DNA of 64,000 bases, taken from positions 1-64,000 of IMG/VR virus record IMGVR_UViG_3300021406_000012, one strand, 5' to 3'. The stretch's first letter is position 1, and every line of letters begins with the position of its first letter. Source of the DNA: a virus. Under the pieces are notes generated by a model. That model was not told the DNA's origin. It saw nothing but the letters and a program-made list of their open reading frames with translations, and did no database searches. The position numbers and the translations under genes are program-made. Positions 14,630-22,941 of the stretch are shown here, one piece after another.

Positions 14630-14693
14630 ATCGCGGTATCGTGCAATCGGCTGGCCGTTTCGACCAAATCCGGACCAGCCCGGGCGGCTCTCT

Positions 14694-14743
14694 AAGCGGC
14701 TTCGCCCCCCGACGCATCGCGGATGGGGGCCGCCCGCTTTTTT
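14694..14743 (+). terminator. Intrinsic terminator before the head operon
   Basis: Nested stem: AAGCGG (14694-14699) with CCGCTT (14734-14739), and GCCCCC (14704-14709) with GGGGGC (14725-14730), followed by a T-run to 14743. The ribosome site GGAGGAAAC of the 14753 gene comes directly after. Position suggests read-through or antitermination control of the head operon. Confidence 0.6.
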
Positions 14744-14752
14744 GGAGGAAAC

Positions 14753-15028
14753 ATGGCTGAACTTGACGAAGTTGCAGAACGGCTCACCCGCATGGCGCGG
14801 ACGATCGGCCGGGTTGTGGGGATCGATGTCGAGGTGGTGAAAAACGGCAATCGGCTGATCTTCGTCGACGTCAACGGCGAGCCGGTCTCGAATGACGGGG
14901 ACGAAGTTATCGCGACGACCTTGGAGGAGATCACGGCGGGCAAATTTCTTGATGACTTTGCCGCCCGGGCGTTCCGGGCGGGTATGGTCCTCCGGTATCA
15001 GCAGATCGAGCGAGACAGGACTCCATGA
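14753..15028 (+). CDS. Hypothetical protein, first gene of head operon
   Basis: 91 residues from ATG 14753 after GGAGGAAAC. Sequence (VVGIDVEVVKNGNRLIFVDV, then EVIATTLEEITAGKFLDDF) suggests a small alpha/beta protein. It shares a layout with the next gene product (a strand-loop-strand, then an EEI-TGEFL-like helix), so the two may be distant paralogs. The pair is coupled by ATGA. Function unknown. Confidence 0.7.
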   Translation: MAELDEVAERLTRMARTIGRVVGIDVEVVKNGNRLIFVDVNGEPVSNDGDEVIATTLEEITAGKFLDDFAARAFRAGMVLRYQQIERDRTP

Positions 15029-15345
15029 GCGAGCACCAGCTCCGTCAGCAAAGCAAGGTCCGCAGCTCGTTCGAGGTGCGGCCGATCCTCGACGCGGTCG
15101 CCGCTGAGATCGGCAAGCTGCACGGCGTTGTGCTCGGCGTCTCGCACACGGCTGAGGGATTGTTTTTCATCAACGGCATTGGCGCGATCGTGCAGGACGG
15201 CCCGGTCCACATTCTCGCTTGCAGCGACGAGGAGATCGCGACCGGCGAGTTCTTGAAGTACTTCACGCCGAGATGCTTCTTCGCCGCGCTGTGCGAGCGG
15301 TTCGCGCAAGAGTACGTCCGTCAGAGGATGGGCGGCGTCAATTGA
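15025..15345 (+). CDS. Hypothetical protein
   Basis: 106 residues. VVLGVSHTAEGLFFINGIGA and SDEEIATGEFLKYFTP echo the preceding protein (GIDVEVV..RLIFVDVNG and TTLEEITAGKFLDDF), which suggests an old duplication. It overlaps both neighbours by 4 nt. No known domain. Confidence 0.7.
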   Translation: MSEHQLRQQSKVRSSFEVRPILDAVAAEIGKLHGVVLGVSHTAEGLFFINGIGAIVQDGPVHILACSDEEIATGEFLKYFTPRCFFAALCERFAQEYVRQRMGGVN

Positions 15346-15623
15346 GCGACGATTCCAGGGATCAAGCGCTTGAGGCGCAACGCCTCGTCGAATCGATCCG
15401 GCCGCTTCTCGCCGGGAAAGGTCAGGCCGTGCAAAGCGCGGCGCTCGTGGATTTGGTCAGCATGTGGCTGGCCGGAATGTTTGTCGTTGGCAATGCCGAG
15501 GCGACCGACGCGATGCGCGAGGAGCATTTGTACCTGTTCATGAGGACGGTGGTGGACCTGATTCCGCTCAACGAGGAAATGATCACCAAGCCGATGCTCG
15601 AACGGAAGCTGAAGCGGCAATGA
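15342..15623 (+). CDS. Conserved hypothetical protein, TTG start
   Basis: 93 residues, LSDDSRDQALEAQRLVESIR onward. The core IRPLLAGKGQAVQSAALVDL, then VSMWLAG, is a helical pattern I associate with a small family found in phages and phage-like plasmids. TTG 15342 is preferred because it overlaps the upstream stop and no ATG is suitably placed. Function unknown. Confidence 0.65.
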   Translation: MSDDSRDQALEAQRLVESIRPLLAGKGQAVQSAALVDLVSMWLAGMFVVGNAEATDAMREEHLYLFMRTVVDLIPLNEEMITKPMLERKLKRQ

Positions 15624-15883
15624 CCGGCAATTGGCAGAAGCTGGCGCAGACCAAGGTCGCCGATCTGCCCCGGCTATGTTGGAGCTGTGAGTTTTGGCTT
15701 CCTGAAATTAATTGGGACGTTGACCCTCCGGAAGAAAAGCAGACTGGAAGGTGTCACAGGTTTCCGCCGACGAGGGCAACGCTATTGGCTGGCGGCGAAT
15801 CAGCGTTCCCGCGCACTTGGGAAGGGGACGGTTGCGGCGAATGGCGCGTTGGGCTGCCCCAGGCGCGGGCGGCGCAGAAGTGA
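15620..15883 (+). CDS. Small Cys-rich protein
   Basis: 87 residues with LCWSCEFWLPEIN, then GRCHRFPPTR and GDGCGEWR: four Cys and nearby His that could bind a metal. Coupled by ATGA to the gene before and by GTGA to the one after. Function unknown. Confidence 0.7.
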   Translation: MTGNWQKLAQTKVADLPRLCWSCEFWLPEINWDVDPPEEKQTGRCHRFPPTRATLLAGGESAFPRTWEGDGCGEWRVGLPQARAAQK

Positions 15884-16155
15884 AGCTGCCCAAGCTCGGC
15901 CCGACCGGCGACTTCCCGCACGGCAAGCCCAGCCCGGACGACGAGGGCGGCCTGCTCCTCGCCGTCGGCGCCGACGAGCATGGGAATGTGAAGATCAAGT
16001 TCGGCAAAAAGATCGCCTGGATCGGATTGAACAGCGAGCAAGCGATTCAGTTCGCGATGATGATCTTGAAGAAGGCTGGATTTACGGGTTCTGTCATCAT
16101 CGGCCCTGGAGGGAACGATGCCGGCCATCCTAGAGAAGGCGGTCAAAGCAATTAA
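15880..16155 (+). CDS. Hypothetical protein, GTG start
   Basis: 91 residues from GTG 15880 (VKLPKLGPTGDFPHGKPSPD). Central strands GLLLAVGADEHGNVKIKFG and the helix NSEQAIQFAMMILKKAGF suggest a small alpha/beta fold. I chose the GTG that overlaps the previous stop. Overlaps the next gene by 38 nt. Confidence 0.65.
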   Translation: MKLPKLGPTGDFPHGKPSPDDEGGLLLAVGADEHGNVKIKFGKKIAWIGLNSEQAIQFAMMILKKAGFTGSVIIGPGGNDAGHPREGGQSN

Positions 16156-16360
16156 GAAATCGAGCCCCGGCGTGAACCCGTGGGCCGTGGCGACGAGCAC
16201 ACTCCAAAAGGCGGGTGAGCTGAAGAAGGGCACGAATCAGCCGACCAAGCTCGGGGTGAAGCGCGGCAAAATGTCGCGCAAGGAGAGACACGCGAAGCCG
16301 CTGGCGATCGGCGGCGCGGCGAAAGGGCCGTCACTCGGGAGAGCTGCGCGCCCCTCTTGA
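16118..16360 (+). CDS. Small basic phage protein
   Basis: 80 residues. The N-terminal half KSSPGVNPWAVATSTLQKAG is a pattern I have seen in small phage and prophage proteins encoded near head genes. The tail is basic with a PLAIGGAAKGPSLGRAARPS end, which matches a short segment (GGAAKAPSLGRAGR) of the 22942 protein. Start follows GGAGGGAACG. Function unknown. Confidence 0.7.
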   Translation: MPAILEKAVKAIKKSSPGVNPWAVATSTLQKAGELKKGTNQPTKLGVKRGKMSRKERHAKPLAIGGAAKGPSLGRAARPS

Positions 16361-16499
16361 CGTCAACTGCCATCCCTGCGCGAACTCCGCCACCGAGATG
16401 GCGGACTTCTGACGGCGGACCGGCAGCAAGCGAGCCATGGGAGGGGCACCGCCCGGTCCGTCTCTTGGCGTCCCCTCCCGCCCAACCGGGAGAAAGCCC

Positions 16500-16874
16500 A
16501 TGGCCCAAGCCCCCCACCGCCCAGCATCCTCACAGTCGCAGAGTCAGCAACGCTCCCACCCCGCCGCAGCGCCGCCCCCGCGCCACCCGGCGCAGCCGCC
16601 GGCCGCCCGTCCTGGCGTTCCCCAGCGCGATCAGCAGCCGCGCCCGGAAGCCGAGGACGAAGCGCCCCCCGAGAAGATTCTCGAAAAGAGCGACGCCCTG
16701 GCGCTCTTCCGCGCCGGCCACCGGCTGAAGAAAGCGGGCGACCCGCCGGAGAAATGGATCGCGGCGTCGCGGATACACGGCGTGATGGTCTTGTGCTACC
16801 CAATGGACGAAGAGATCGAGAAGGGCATCATGGACCAAGAGTTGGTCCTCGCGGATGATCTTCCACAATCTTGA
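16500..16874 (+). CDS. Hypothetical protein with Pro/Gln-rich N-terminus
   Basis: 124 residues. Residues 1-60 are Pro, Gln and Ser rich and probably disordered. The folded end (KSDALALFRAGHRLKKAGDP, then EKWIAASRIHGVMVLCYPMD) is helical. The start ATG 16500 follows GGAGAAAGCCC. It precedes the portal gene. The 139-bp gap before it holds a small hairpin (TCCGCCA/TGGCGGA, 16386-16405) and no gene. Confidence 0.65.
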   Translation: MAQAPHRPASSQSQSQQRSHPAAAPPPRHPAQPPAARPGVPQRDQQPRPEAEDEAPPEKILEKSDALALFRAGHRLKKAGDPPEKWIAASRIHGVMVLCYPMDEEIEKGIMDQELVLADDLPQS

Positions 16875-16891
16875 TCTGAACGGGGTCGGCG

Positions 16892-19648
16892 ATGGCCGGG
16901 TTTGGCGGATTGGGCGCAATCAGGCTGCCGCCATCCCCAATCGATGGCAGCGTAGACGACCCCGGCGACCTCTCGACCCGCTTCGCGCCGAAAGAGATTA
17001 ACCTCGACGCTGACGACGGCGACATCGACTACGACAAGGCGACCAAGATCGAGACCGAAGACGGTGGCGTCATCGTCTATGTCGGCCCCAGGCGCATCCC
17101 GAAAGAGGATACCGAGTTCGGCGACAACCTTGCCGAGGTGCTCGGCGACTCTGAGCTGAACGGGATCGCCGACGATCTCCTGCGGCTGATCGAACAAGAC
17201 AACGAATCCCGCCGCGAGTGGCTCGACACGCGCGCTCGCGGCATGGAGCTGATGGGCCTTCGCATCGAGTCCATGCGCTCCAGCGGTTCCGATGGCTCCG
17301 CGCCGCTCGAAGGCCAGTCCCAGGTCCGGGCCACGCTACTGGCGGAAGCGGTAATCCGTTTCGGCGCCAACGCCTTCGCCGAGCTGTGCCCCACCGACGG
17401 GCCAGCCAAAGTTTCCGAGGACACGTCGGGCTCGACTGAAGATCTCGACACGCTCTCCGATGCGCTTGAGCACGATCTCAATCACTACTTGACCACCGTC
17501 GACAAGCCGTGGGTTCCTGACACAGACGCAATGCTCCTCCGTGTGGGCTTGGATGGTTGTACCTTCAAGAAAGTCTACCATGACCCGATCCTCCGGCGGC
17601 CGATCTCACGCGCGGTGTTCGGCGACGACCTGATCGTCAACAATAGCGCGACTTCGATCTACGACGCAGGCCGCATCACGCACCGCTCATTCATGCGCCC
17701 GTCGATGATCCGCCGCATGCAGCTCGTCGGGGCCTATCGCGATGTCCCGCTCAACGACACCGGCTTCATCGAGAAGGGACCGATGGAGCTTCAGGCCGAG
17801 CAGATCTCCGGCGTTCGCCGCTTCGACAGCTGGGAGAAGGACGACCGCGATCACGAGATCTTGGAGTGCTACTGCGAGCTGGATCTGCCGGGGTTCGAGC
17901 ACGAGACGGATGGCGAGCCGGACGGCCTCGCGGTTCCCTACAAGGTGGCGATCCACAAGGAGACAAGAACAGTCCTCGAACTGAGAAGGAATTGGAACGA
18001 AGACGACGAGATGTGTTTGCCGAAAACGTATTTCGTACAGTATCCATTCATCCGTGGGTTCGGATTTTATGCTATTGGCCTAAGTCATCTGCTGGGAAAT
18101 ATTACAAACGGCATCACGGCTGCTTGGCGAGAGATAGTAGACGCCGGCATGTTCGCCAATTTTCCAGGCTTATTAGTTGCGAAAGGGGCCGCTAGACAGA
18201 ATAACAACATATTCAGGGTTCCGCCAGGGGGTTCGGCCGAAGTCGAGACCGGCGGCCTGCCGATCCAGCAAGTGGCGATGGGTCTGCCTTACCGATCGCC
18301 AGACTCGGTCTGGGTGGGCTTCGTTCAGCAGCTGAATCAGGAAGGGAAGAGCCTCGGCGGCACGGCCGAGATCATGGTCGGCGAAGGCCGCCAAGACGCG
18401 CCGGTCGGGACGACCCTCGCTCTCATCGAGCAAGCCATCAAACCGCTTATGGCGACGCACAAGAGGCTGTGTGCGGCGCAGAGCGACGAGCTTCAGCTCC
18501 TGTGCGAGCGCTTCCGCGAAGACCCGGAGGCGTTTTGGCGAGCGAACAAGCGCTCCGCCTACGATTGGGATGAGCAAGCCTTCCAGCAGGCGCTGAACAC
18601 GAGTGAAATTGTCACGCGCGCGGACCCGAATACGGCCTCGCATCTCCAGCGAATGCTGCGCAACGCGGCCTTGTATCAGATGGCCAAAGACGAACCGAGC
18701 GCTTTCAATGTCGCTACGATTCGTAAACTCTGCATTCGAGGAATCGGCTTCGCGAATCCTGATCAATTTTTAAATCCGATGCCGTCCGGCCCGCCGCCGG
18801 ACCCGAAGGCCCAGGCCGCGATGCTAACCGGGCAGGCGGCGATGATGGATGCGCAGACACGGGCCGGTCAGCTCCAGCTCGACATGCGCGACAAGCCGCT
18901 CGACGACCAGCAGCACCAAGTCGATGCGCAAGTGAAGATGGCGACGTCGAAGATGGCGCTGCAAAAGCAGCAGCTCGCCACCCATACCGCTGGTTTCCAG
19001 GCCCAGAACGAGGCCCGCAAGCCGCAAATGGAGGCGCAGAAGCAGCAGCATGAGGCCCAACAGAGCCAGCTCGACCGCGCGCACGACACCGCGACGCAAA
19101 TGCGCGAGCAAGCGCACGAATTGAACCTCGAAAGAGGTGGTTGGGCGCATGAAGACCAGCTGCATGCGCGCGATCAGCAGCATGAGCAGCAGATGGGCGT
19201 GCGCGAGCAGATGCACGACCGCGTCATGGGCGCGCAACAGCAGCAATTCGACGCCGCGAGGGACATGCAGGGGCGGCAATTCGATGCCGCGAACGCTCAG
19301 CAGGACCGCGCGCACGAAGACCAGATGGGTCAGCGCGAACAAGCCGTCGAATCGCAGCGCGAAGAGCGCGGCCGCGCTCACGAAGAGCAGATGAGCGAGC
19401 GCTCGCAGCAGCACGAACGTGTCATGGGCCAGCAACAGGCCAGGGCGAAGATCCAAGAGGTGAAAGCGAGGCCTGCGCCGCAGCGCACGAACGGTTCGGG
19501 CTCAGATCGGCAAAAGCGGGCGAGCGGCGGCTCGGTCCATCATCAAATTGAGACGCCCTACGGCACGGCGAGGCGCGCTCCCGACGGTGAATTTTACGTC
19601 CAGCATCCAAAGACCGGCCAATATTTCCGAATCCGGAGGCGATCATGA
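16892..19648 (+). CDS. Portal protein with long Gln-rich C-terminal extension
   Basis: 918 residues. The first 620 residues follow large phage portal proteins, with a conserved crown/stem region around TAEIMVGEGRQDAPVGTTLA that I know from podovirus-type portals. The portal is the dodecameric ring through which DNA enters and leaves the capsid. Residues about 650-850 are an unusually long Gln/His/Met-rich helical stretch made of repeats such as DRAHEDQMGQREQ and EQMHDRVMGAQQQQ, probably a coiled-coil barrel that extends the portal inward. A basic GGSVHHQIETPYG end follows. It lies between terminase and capsid genes as expected. Confidence 0.88.
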   Translation: MAGFGGLGAIRLPPSPIDGSVDDPGDLSTRFAPKEINLDADDGDIDYDKATKIETEDGGVIVYVGPRRIPKEDTEFGDNLAEVLGDSELNGIADDLLRLIEQDNESRREWLDTRARGMELMGLRIESMRSSGSDGSAPLEGQSQVRATLLAEAVIRFGANAFAELCPTDGPAKVSEDTSGSTEDLDTLSDALEHDLNHYLTTVDKPWVPDTDAMLLRVGLDGCTFKKVYHDPILRRPISRAVFGDDLIVNNSATSIYDAGRITHRSFMRPSMIRRMQLVGAYRDVPLNDTGFIEKGPMELQAEQISGVRRFDSWEKDDRDHEILECYCELDLPGFEHETDGEPDGLAVPYKVAIHKETRTVLELRRNWNEDDEMCLPKTYFVQYPFIRGFGFYAIGLSHLLGNITNGITAAWREIVDAGMFANFPGLLVAKGAARQNNNIFRVPPGGSAEVETGGLPIQQVAMGLPYRSPDSVWVGFVQQLNQEGKSLGGTAEIMVGEGRQDAPVGTTLALIEQAIKPLMATHKRLCAAQSDELQLLCERFREDPEAFWRANKRSAYDWDEQAFQQALNTSEIVTRADPNTASHLQRMLRNAALYQMAKDEPSAFNVATIRKLCIRGIGFANPDQFLNPMPSGPPPDPKAQAAMLTGQAAMMDAQTRAGQLQLDMRDKPLDDQQHQVDAQVKMATSKMALQKQQLATHTAGFQAQNEARKPQMEAQKQQHEAQQSQLDRAHDTATQMREQAHELNLERGGWAHEDQLHARDQQHEQQMGVREQMHDRVMGAQQQQFDAARDMQGRQFDAANAQQDRAHEDQMGQREQAVESQREERGRAHEEQMSERSQQHERVMGQQQARAKIQEVKARPAPQRTNGSGSDRQKRASGGSVHHQIETPYGTARRAPDGEFYVQHPKTGQYFRIRRRS

Positions 19649-19893
19649 GCGAACCACTCGATCCCCAAGAAGCGGCCACCCTTTTTTACTCTGGCTCGCC
19701 AATGGCGTTCGTCGCGGTTCCCACCGAGAGCTTCGTCTGCGGCCAATGGATGGGCCAGCGCGCCCTGGTCATGCCGATTCCGTTCGATGACGCTGTCGCC
19801 TACTTCACCGAGCACCCCGTCATGCTTTACGACCCGAACGCGCCGCTAATGACGGCAACAATCACGGCTGGAACCCCCTACACCCCAGCTTGA
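19645..19893 (+). CDS. Hypothetical protein
   Basis: 82 residues, MSEPLDPQEAATLFYSGSPM onward, beta-rich, with an acidic first helix and PFDDAVAYFTEHPVMLYDPN near the end. It overlaps the portal gene by 4 nt. A small head-operon protein; function unknown. Confidence 0.7.
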   Translation: MSEPLDPQEAATLFYSGSPMAFVAVPTESFVCGQWMGQRALVMPIPFDDAVAYFTEHPVMLYDPNAPLMTATITAGTPYTPA

Positions 19894-19907
19894 TAAGGAG
19901 AGGAAAC

Positions 19908-20366
19908 ATGGTCTCGCTCGCTCATGGACAATCTGTCGATCTGACCGTCGCCTACACCGATTCTCAGGGCGCACCAGCCCATCCGCCAGGGCCGGTCAAC
20001 TGGACCTCGTCTGACACCTCGATCGCCACCGTCTCGGCCGGGACCGAAGACACCCAGGCGACCGTGACGTCGGTCGCGGCAGGAGCTGCGACCATCACCG
20101 CCGCATCGGAAGGGATCACTTGCGGCATCGACCTGATCGTTGATGCCGGCGAGGTCGGGGCGAGTGAGGGGGAAATCACGGCTGGCGAGCCCTACGACAC
20201 GACGGGATCACCGGGACAGGGTCTGCCGGATCAGGGTCTTCCGCGTCCAGGTCTGCCGGGTCGTCAGCCGGGTCAGCTGCCGGGTCAGCAGCAGCGCCCG
20301 CAGGCTCCGGTGCGGCCGGGTCAGCCGGGTCAACCAGTCGTGCGGACAACGACGATCCGTAGGTAA
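19908..20366 (+). CDS. Ig-like (BIG2-type) protein, candidate capsid decoration
   Basis: 152 residues. Residues 1-85 form one bacterial Ig-like domain: QSVDLTVAYTDSQG, VNWTSSDTSIATVSAG, ATVTSVAAGAATITAASEG. The rest is a Pro/Gly/Gln repeat tail (PGQGLPDQGLPRPGLPGRQP). Ig-like domains commonly decorate phage heads or tails and may bind surface sugars. Start ATG 19908 follows AAGGAGAGGAAAC. The PDQGLPGG motif recurs in the Pro-rich protein at 55935, an odd link between distant genes. Confidence 0.75.
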   Translation: MVSLAHGQSVDLTVAYTDSQGAPAHPPGPVNWTSSDTSIATVSAGTEDTQATVTSVAAGAATITAASEGITCGIDLIVDAGEVGASEGEITAGEPYDTTGSPGQGLPDQGLPRPGLPGRQPGQLPGQQQRPQAPVRPGQPGQPVVRTTTIRR

Positions 20367-22708
20367 TGGTCGACGATCTCGGCGACTACGACGTCGACCC
20401 GGTCGAGGGAAATCCCTTTGGCTCGATGGCGTCGTCGCCGAACGATTTCGACGTCGCGCCGGTCGATCACGATCCTTTCGCTGGCGCTGGCGGAACCCCG
20501 GCGCCAGACCAGTTCGAGCTAGCGTCGAGGCAGCCCGAAGCCACGCCGTCGAGCGCTGGCGGTCCGCCCTTGGACCCTGGCGATCGGCAAGACCTGATCC
20601 GGACTGTCTACGGCGAAGCGGCCGGCGAGCCCGCGCTCGGCCAAGCGGCAATCGCCCACGCCATCCTCAACCGCGTCCGAGCTGGTGGCTACGGCCAGGG
20701 CATTGCTGGCGTCGTCCACGCCCCGGCTGCGGGCGTGAACCCGAAGTTCGGCTATCATGAGTTCAGCCCCTGGAACACGGGGCGCGCCACCGAGGGCAAT
20801 CCCGTCGCGCAGAACCTCTCGCCGAAGAACCCGGCTTATGCGCAGATCGGCGACATCGTCGACAAGTCCTATTCGGGTCTCATACCCGATCCGACGCACG
20901 GCGCGACGCACTATTACGGGCGGATGCCGCACCCGCCGTCATGGGCGCCGCCGCTCGCCGCGCTGAACAAGGTCAGGATCGGCGGCCAGACCTTCGTCGG
21001 CGGCGCGGAAGGCCCAGGTCGAGCGCCGATCCAGACTGCCGGCGGCTACGCGGGCGGCGGCCCTGTGCAGATGAACGCGGACTTACAGCGGCGTCTTGCG
21101 ATGATAACGCGGCCTCGACACGGGTTCGCCGATGGCGGCGCGCCGGACGATGATCCGCTTGGCTCCAGCGTCACCATGGCGCCTGATCAGAGCCAAAACA
21201 CGATGCCGACGTTCGCCGATACCGGGCCACGGCAAGATGATCCCTTGTTTGCCGCTCCGGCGAGGCAGCCGGGAGACGACGAGACGCTGGCCCACTACGC
21301 GGGGAATCCGGCGCATTCGATGCCGATGCGGGTTGGCGCTGCGATCGGCGAAGAGGCCAAGCGCATGGGGCAGGGGCTGTGGAGCGCCGCCACGGCTCCG
21401 GGCGATGTCCTTACCGGCAAGGCCTCGATGGCGGACCCAGAAACGCAGCAACGGGTCACGAGCCTCGCCGCGTCGTTGCCCGGAGGAGGGCCGGAGGCCG
21501 CGCTTGGCGCGCGCGGGCCGGTGGGCGCCGCAGCGAAGGCGCTCAAAGGCGCCCCTGCGGAGCGCGAGCTTAACGTTTGGAACCCGACGACTGGCCAGTG
21601 GGAAGGCCCGAAGCCGACGCTGAATCCGCCAGCTGGCACGCAGTTCGATCCGCTGTTCAACTTCGATCCGGCCGTGATGAACAAGGTGCCGGACGTGCCG
21701 CAATTTGAATTGCAGCGCTATGACCCGCCTCGCGGCGTCTCGGATCGCATGCGCGATCTGGTGACCAACTCGGATGTCCGCGCGAAGATGATCGATATCG
21801 TCAAGAACGGCATGCAGACCGTTGGGCTGAGCTGGTACAACACCGGCCAGCTGCGCGGGATGTTCCTGAAAGAACTCGGCGACGAGCAAGGGCAGCAAGC
21901 GTTCGAGAAGTACATGAACCTCGTGTCAGCCACGAGCCCGGAGAACAAAATCCCGCAGAACATCAGGACGGCGAGCTATTTCTATGAGCGCGATGCGCAA
22001 GGCAATCCGGTGCCGGAAAGAGGTGATCCGATTGCGCAGCCCTACGGCTCCAAGGCGCAGAAGCTTCACCAGCAAAACGTGAACAGCGTACTGACCGATG
22101 GCTACGACGTCCTCAAGAACCCGAAGCCGCCGTCCTTCGTTCAGAACCTGATGGGCAATTATGCCCCCGGCACGATGGACCGGCACGCCTTCAAGTTGCC
22201 GGCGATCCTGTCGCGTGATCCGCGTTTCTTGGAGACGTCGTTCACGCCTGAAAAAGGCGCCGACATCGTGCGTCCGCAACAGATGTACCAGAATGGTCAG
22301 CTGACGATGGAGGATGCGGTCAATCAGCCGACGATGTGGGCCGGGATGCCGAACAAGAACGAGTATGCCGCGCTTGAGGGCTGGTATAAGTCGATCGGTG
22401 ATGAGCTGGGGATCACGCCAGCCCAGGTGCAGGCGTCGGCCTGGGTTGGCGGAGGGCATATCACCGGCCTCGCCTCGGCCGCCGACGAGACATTCCTGCA
22501 CTCGTTCCAGGGGCGCGCATTCAACACCGCCTACCACACCGGGCAAACGCCCTCAGAAGTGGTGAAGAAGATGATCAGGGGCGAGCAGCCCCTGCTTTCC
22601 GGCGGGCCGGGGTTGGCTCCGACAGCAGCTCAAACTTCGACGGCCGGGGCGGGAGATTCGCCTCCGCCACCATCTGATCAAGCAGAGCCCGGACATCCGT
22701 TTTATTGA
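20366..22708 (+). CDS. Virion protein with SleB/CwlJ-type cell-wall hydrolase domain
   Basis: 780 residues. Residues about 72-215 match the SleB/CwlJ hydrolase fold: DLIRTVYGEAAGEPALGQAA with the catalytic Glu, then IAHAILNRVRAGGYGQGIAG and a Tyr/Gly-rich end. The N-terminus repeats a DYDVDPVEGNPFG / DFDVAPVDHDPFAG unit. Residues about 450-720 hold a second domain (NGMQTVGLSWYNTGQLRGMF) like those of large phage polyvalent or ejection proteins. It probably travels in the particle and opens peptidoglycan at entry. The last 134 bp overlap a leftward gene. Confidence 0.75.
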   Translation: MVDDLGDYDVDPVEGNPFGSMASSPNDFDVAPVDHDPFAGAGGTPAPDQFELASRQPEATPSSAGGPPLDPGDRQDLIRTVYGEAAGEPALGQAAIAHAILNRVRAGGYGQGIAGVVHAPAAGVNPKFGYHEFSPWNTGRATEGNPVAQNLSPKNPAYAQIGDIVDKSYSGLIPDPTHGATHYYGRMPHPPSWAPPLAALNKVRIGGQTFVGGAEGPGRAPIQTAGGYAGGGPVQMNADLQRRLAMITRPRHGFADGGAPDDDPLGSSVTMAPDQSQNTMPTFADTGPRQDDPLFAAPARQPGDDETLAHYAGNPAHSMPMRVGAAIGEEAKRMGQGLWSAATAPGDVLTGKASMADPETQQRVTSLAASLPGGGPEAALGARGPVGAAAKALKGAPAERELNVWNPTTGQWEGPKPTLNPPAGTQFDPLFNFDPAVMNKVPDVPQFELQRYDPPRGVSDRMRDLVTNSDVRAKMIDIVKNGMQTVGLSWYNTGQLRGMFLKELGDEQGQQAFEKYMNLVSATSPENKIPQNIRTASYFYERDAQGNPVPERGDPIAQPYGSKAQKLHQQNVNSVLTDGYDVLKNPKPPSFVQNLMGNYAPGTMDRHAFKLPAILSRDPRFLETSFTPEKGADIVRPQQMYQNGQLTMEDAVNQPTMWAGMPNKNEYAALEGWYKSIGDELGITPAQVQASAWVGGGHITGLASAADETFLHSFQGRAFNTAYHTGQTPSEVVKKMIRGEQPLLSGGPGLAPTAAQTSTAGAGDSPPPPSDQAEPGHPFY

Positions 22709-22832
22709 GAAGTTCGTTGAGCGGCACCCGCTCAAGCACGGTCCCGCCGTCCTCGCCGAAGATTTCCAGCTCCCAGCGGCCACCTAAGCTGCCGCGCTCC
22801 CGCCAGAGCGGCCAAGCCTTGTAAGTGCTCAT
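22575..22832 (-). CDS. Antisense accessory gene in the head operon
   Basis: 85 residues, MSTYKAWPLWRERGSLGGRW onward, with a core like ELEIFGEDGGTVLERVPLNE and a disordered end. It is the only leftward gene among rightward head genes from 14.7 to 53.9 kb, and it has its own promoter, operator and GGAGTCGAACG ribosome site, like early genes. This is the layout of a moron, expressed when late genes are off. Its end overlaps the converging hydrolase gene by 134 bp. Function unknown. Confidence 0.7.
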   Translation of the reverse strand: MSTYKAWPLWRERGSLGGRWELEIFGEDGGTVLERVPLNELLNKTDVRALLDQMVAEANLPPRPSKFELLSEPTPARRKAGAARP

Positions 22833-22845
22833 CGTTCGACTCCAT

Positions 22846-22888
22846 TTGCACGTAATGCAAATATAGAAACCCTTTCGCCCAATTGCAA
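22846..22888 (-). promoter_or_regulatory. Promoter and operator of the antisense gene
   Basis: Minus strand: -35 TTGCAA (22883-22888), 17 nt, -10 TATATT (22860-22865), then the exact operator TTGCATTACGTGCAA (22846-22860) overlapping the -10 and start site. GGAGTCGA follows at once. Good spacing and the palindrome together make this a convincing repressible promoter. Confidence 0.75.
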
Positions 22889-22941
22889 TCGGCGCCATAA
22901 ATCCGCGCGTTGAAAGGCTGGACCCGAATGAGGGTCAAGCC

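Noticed and set aside
18900-19456. Repeat-rich stretch that could suggest a CRISPR or satellite array
   Set aside because: Repeats are imperfect and in frame, and encode the Gln/His-rich helical extension of the portal protein.
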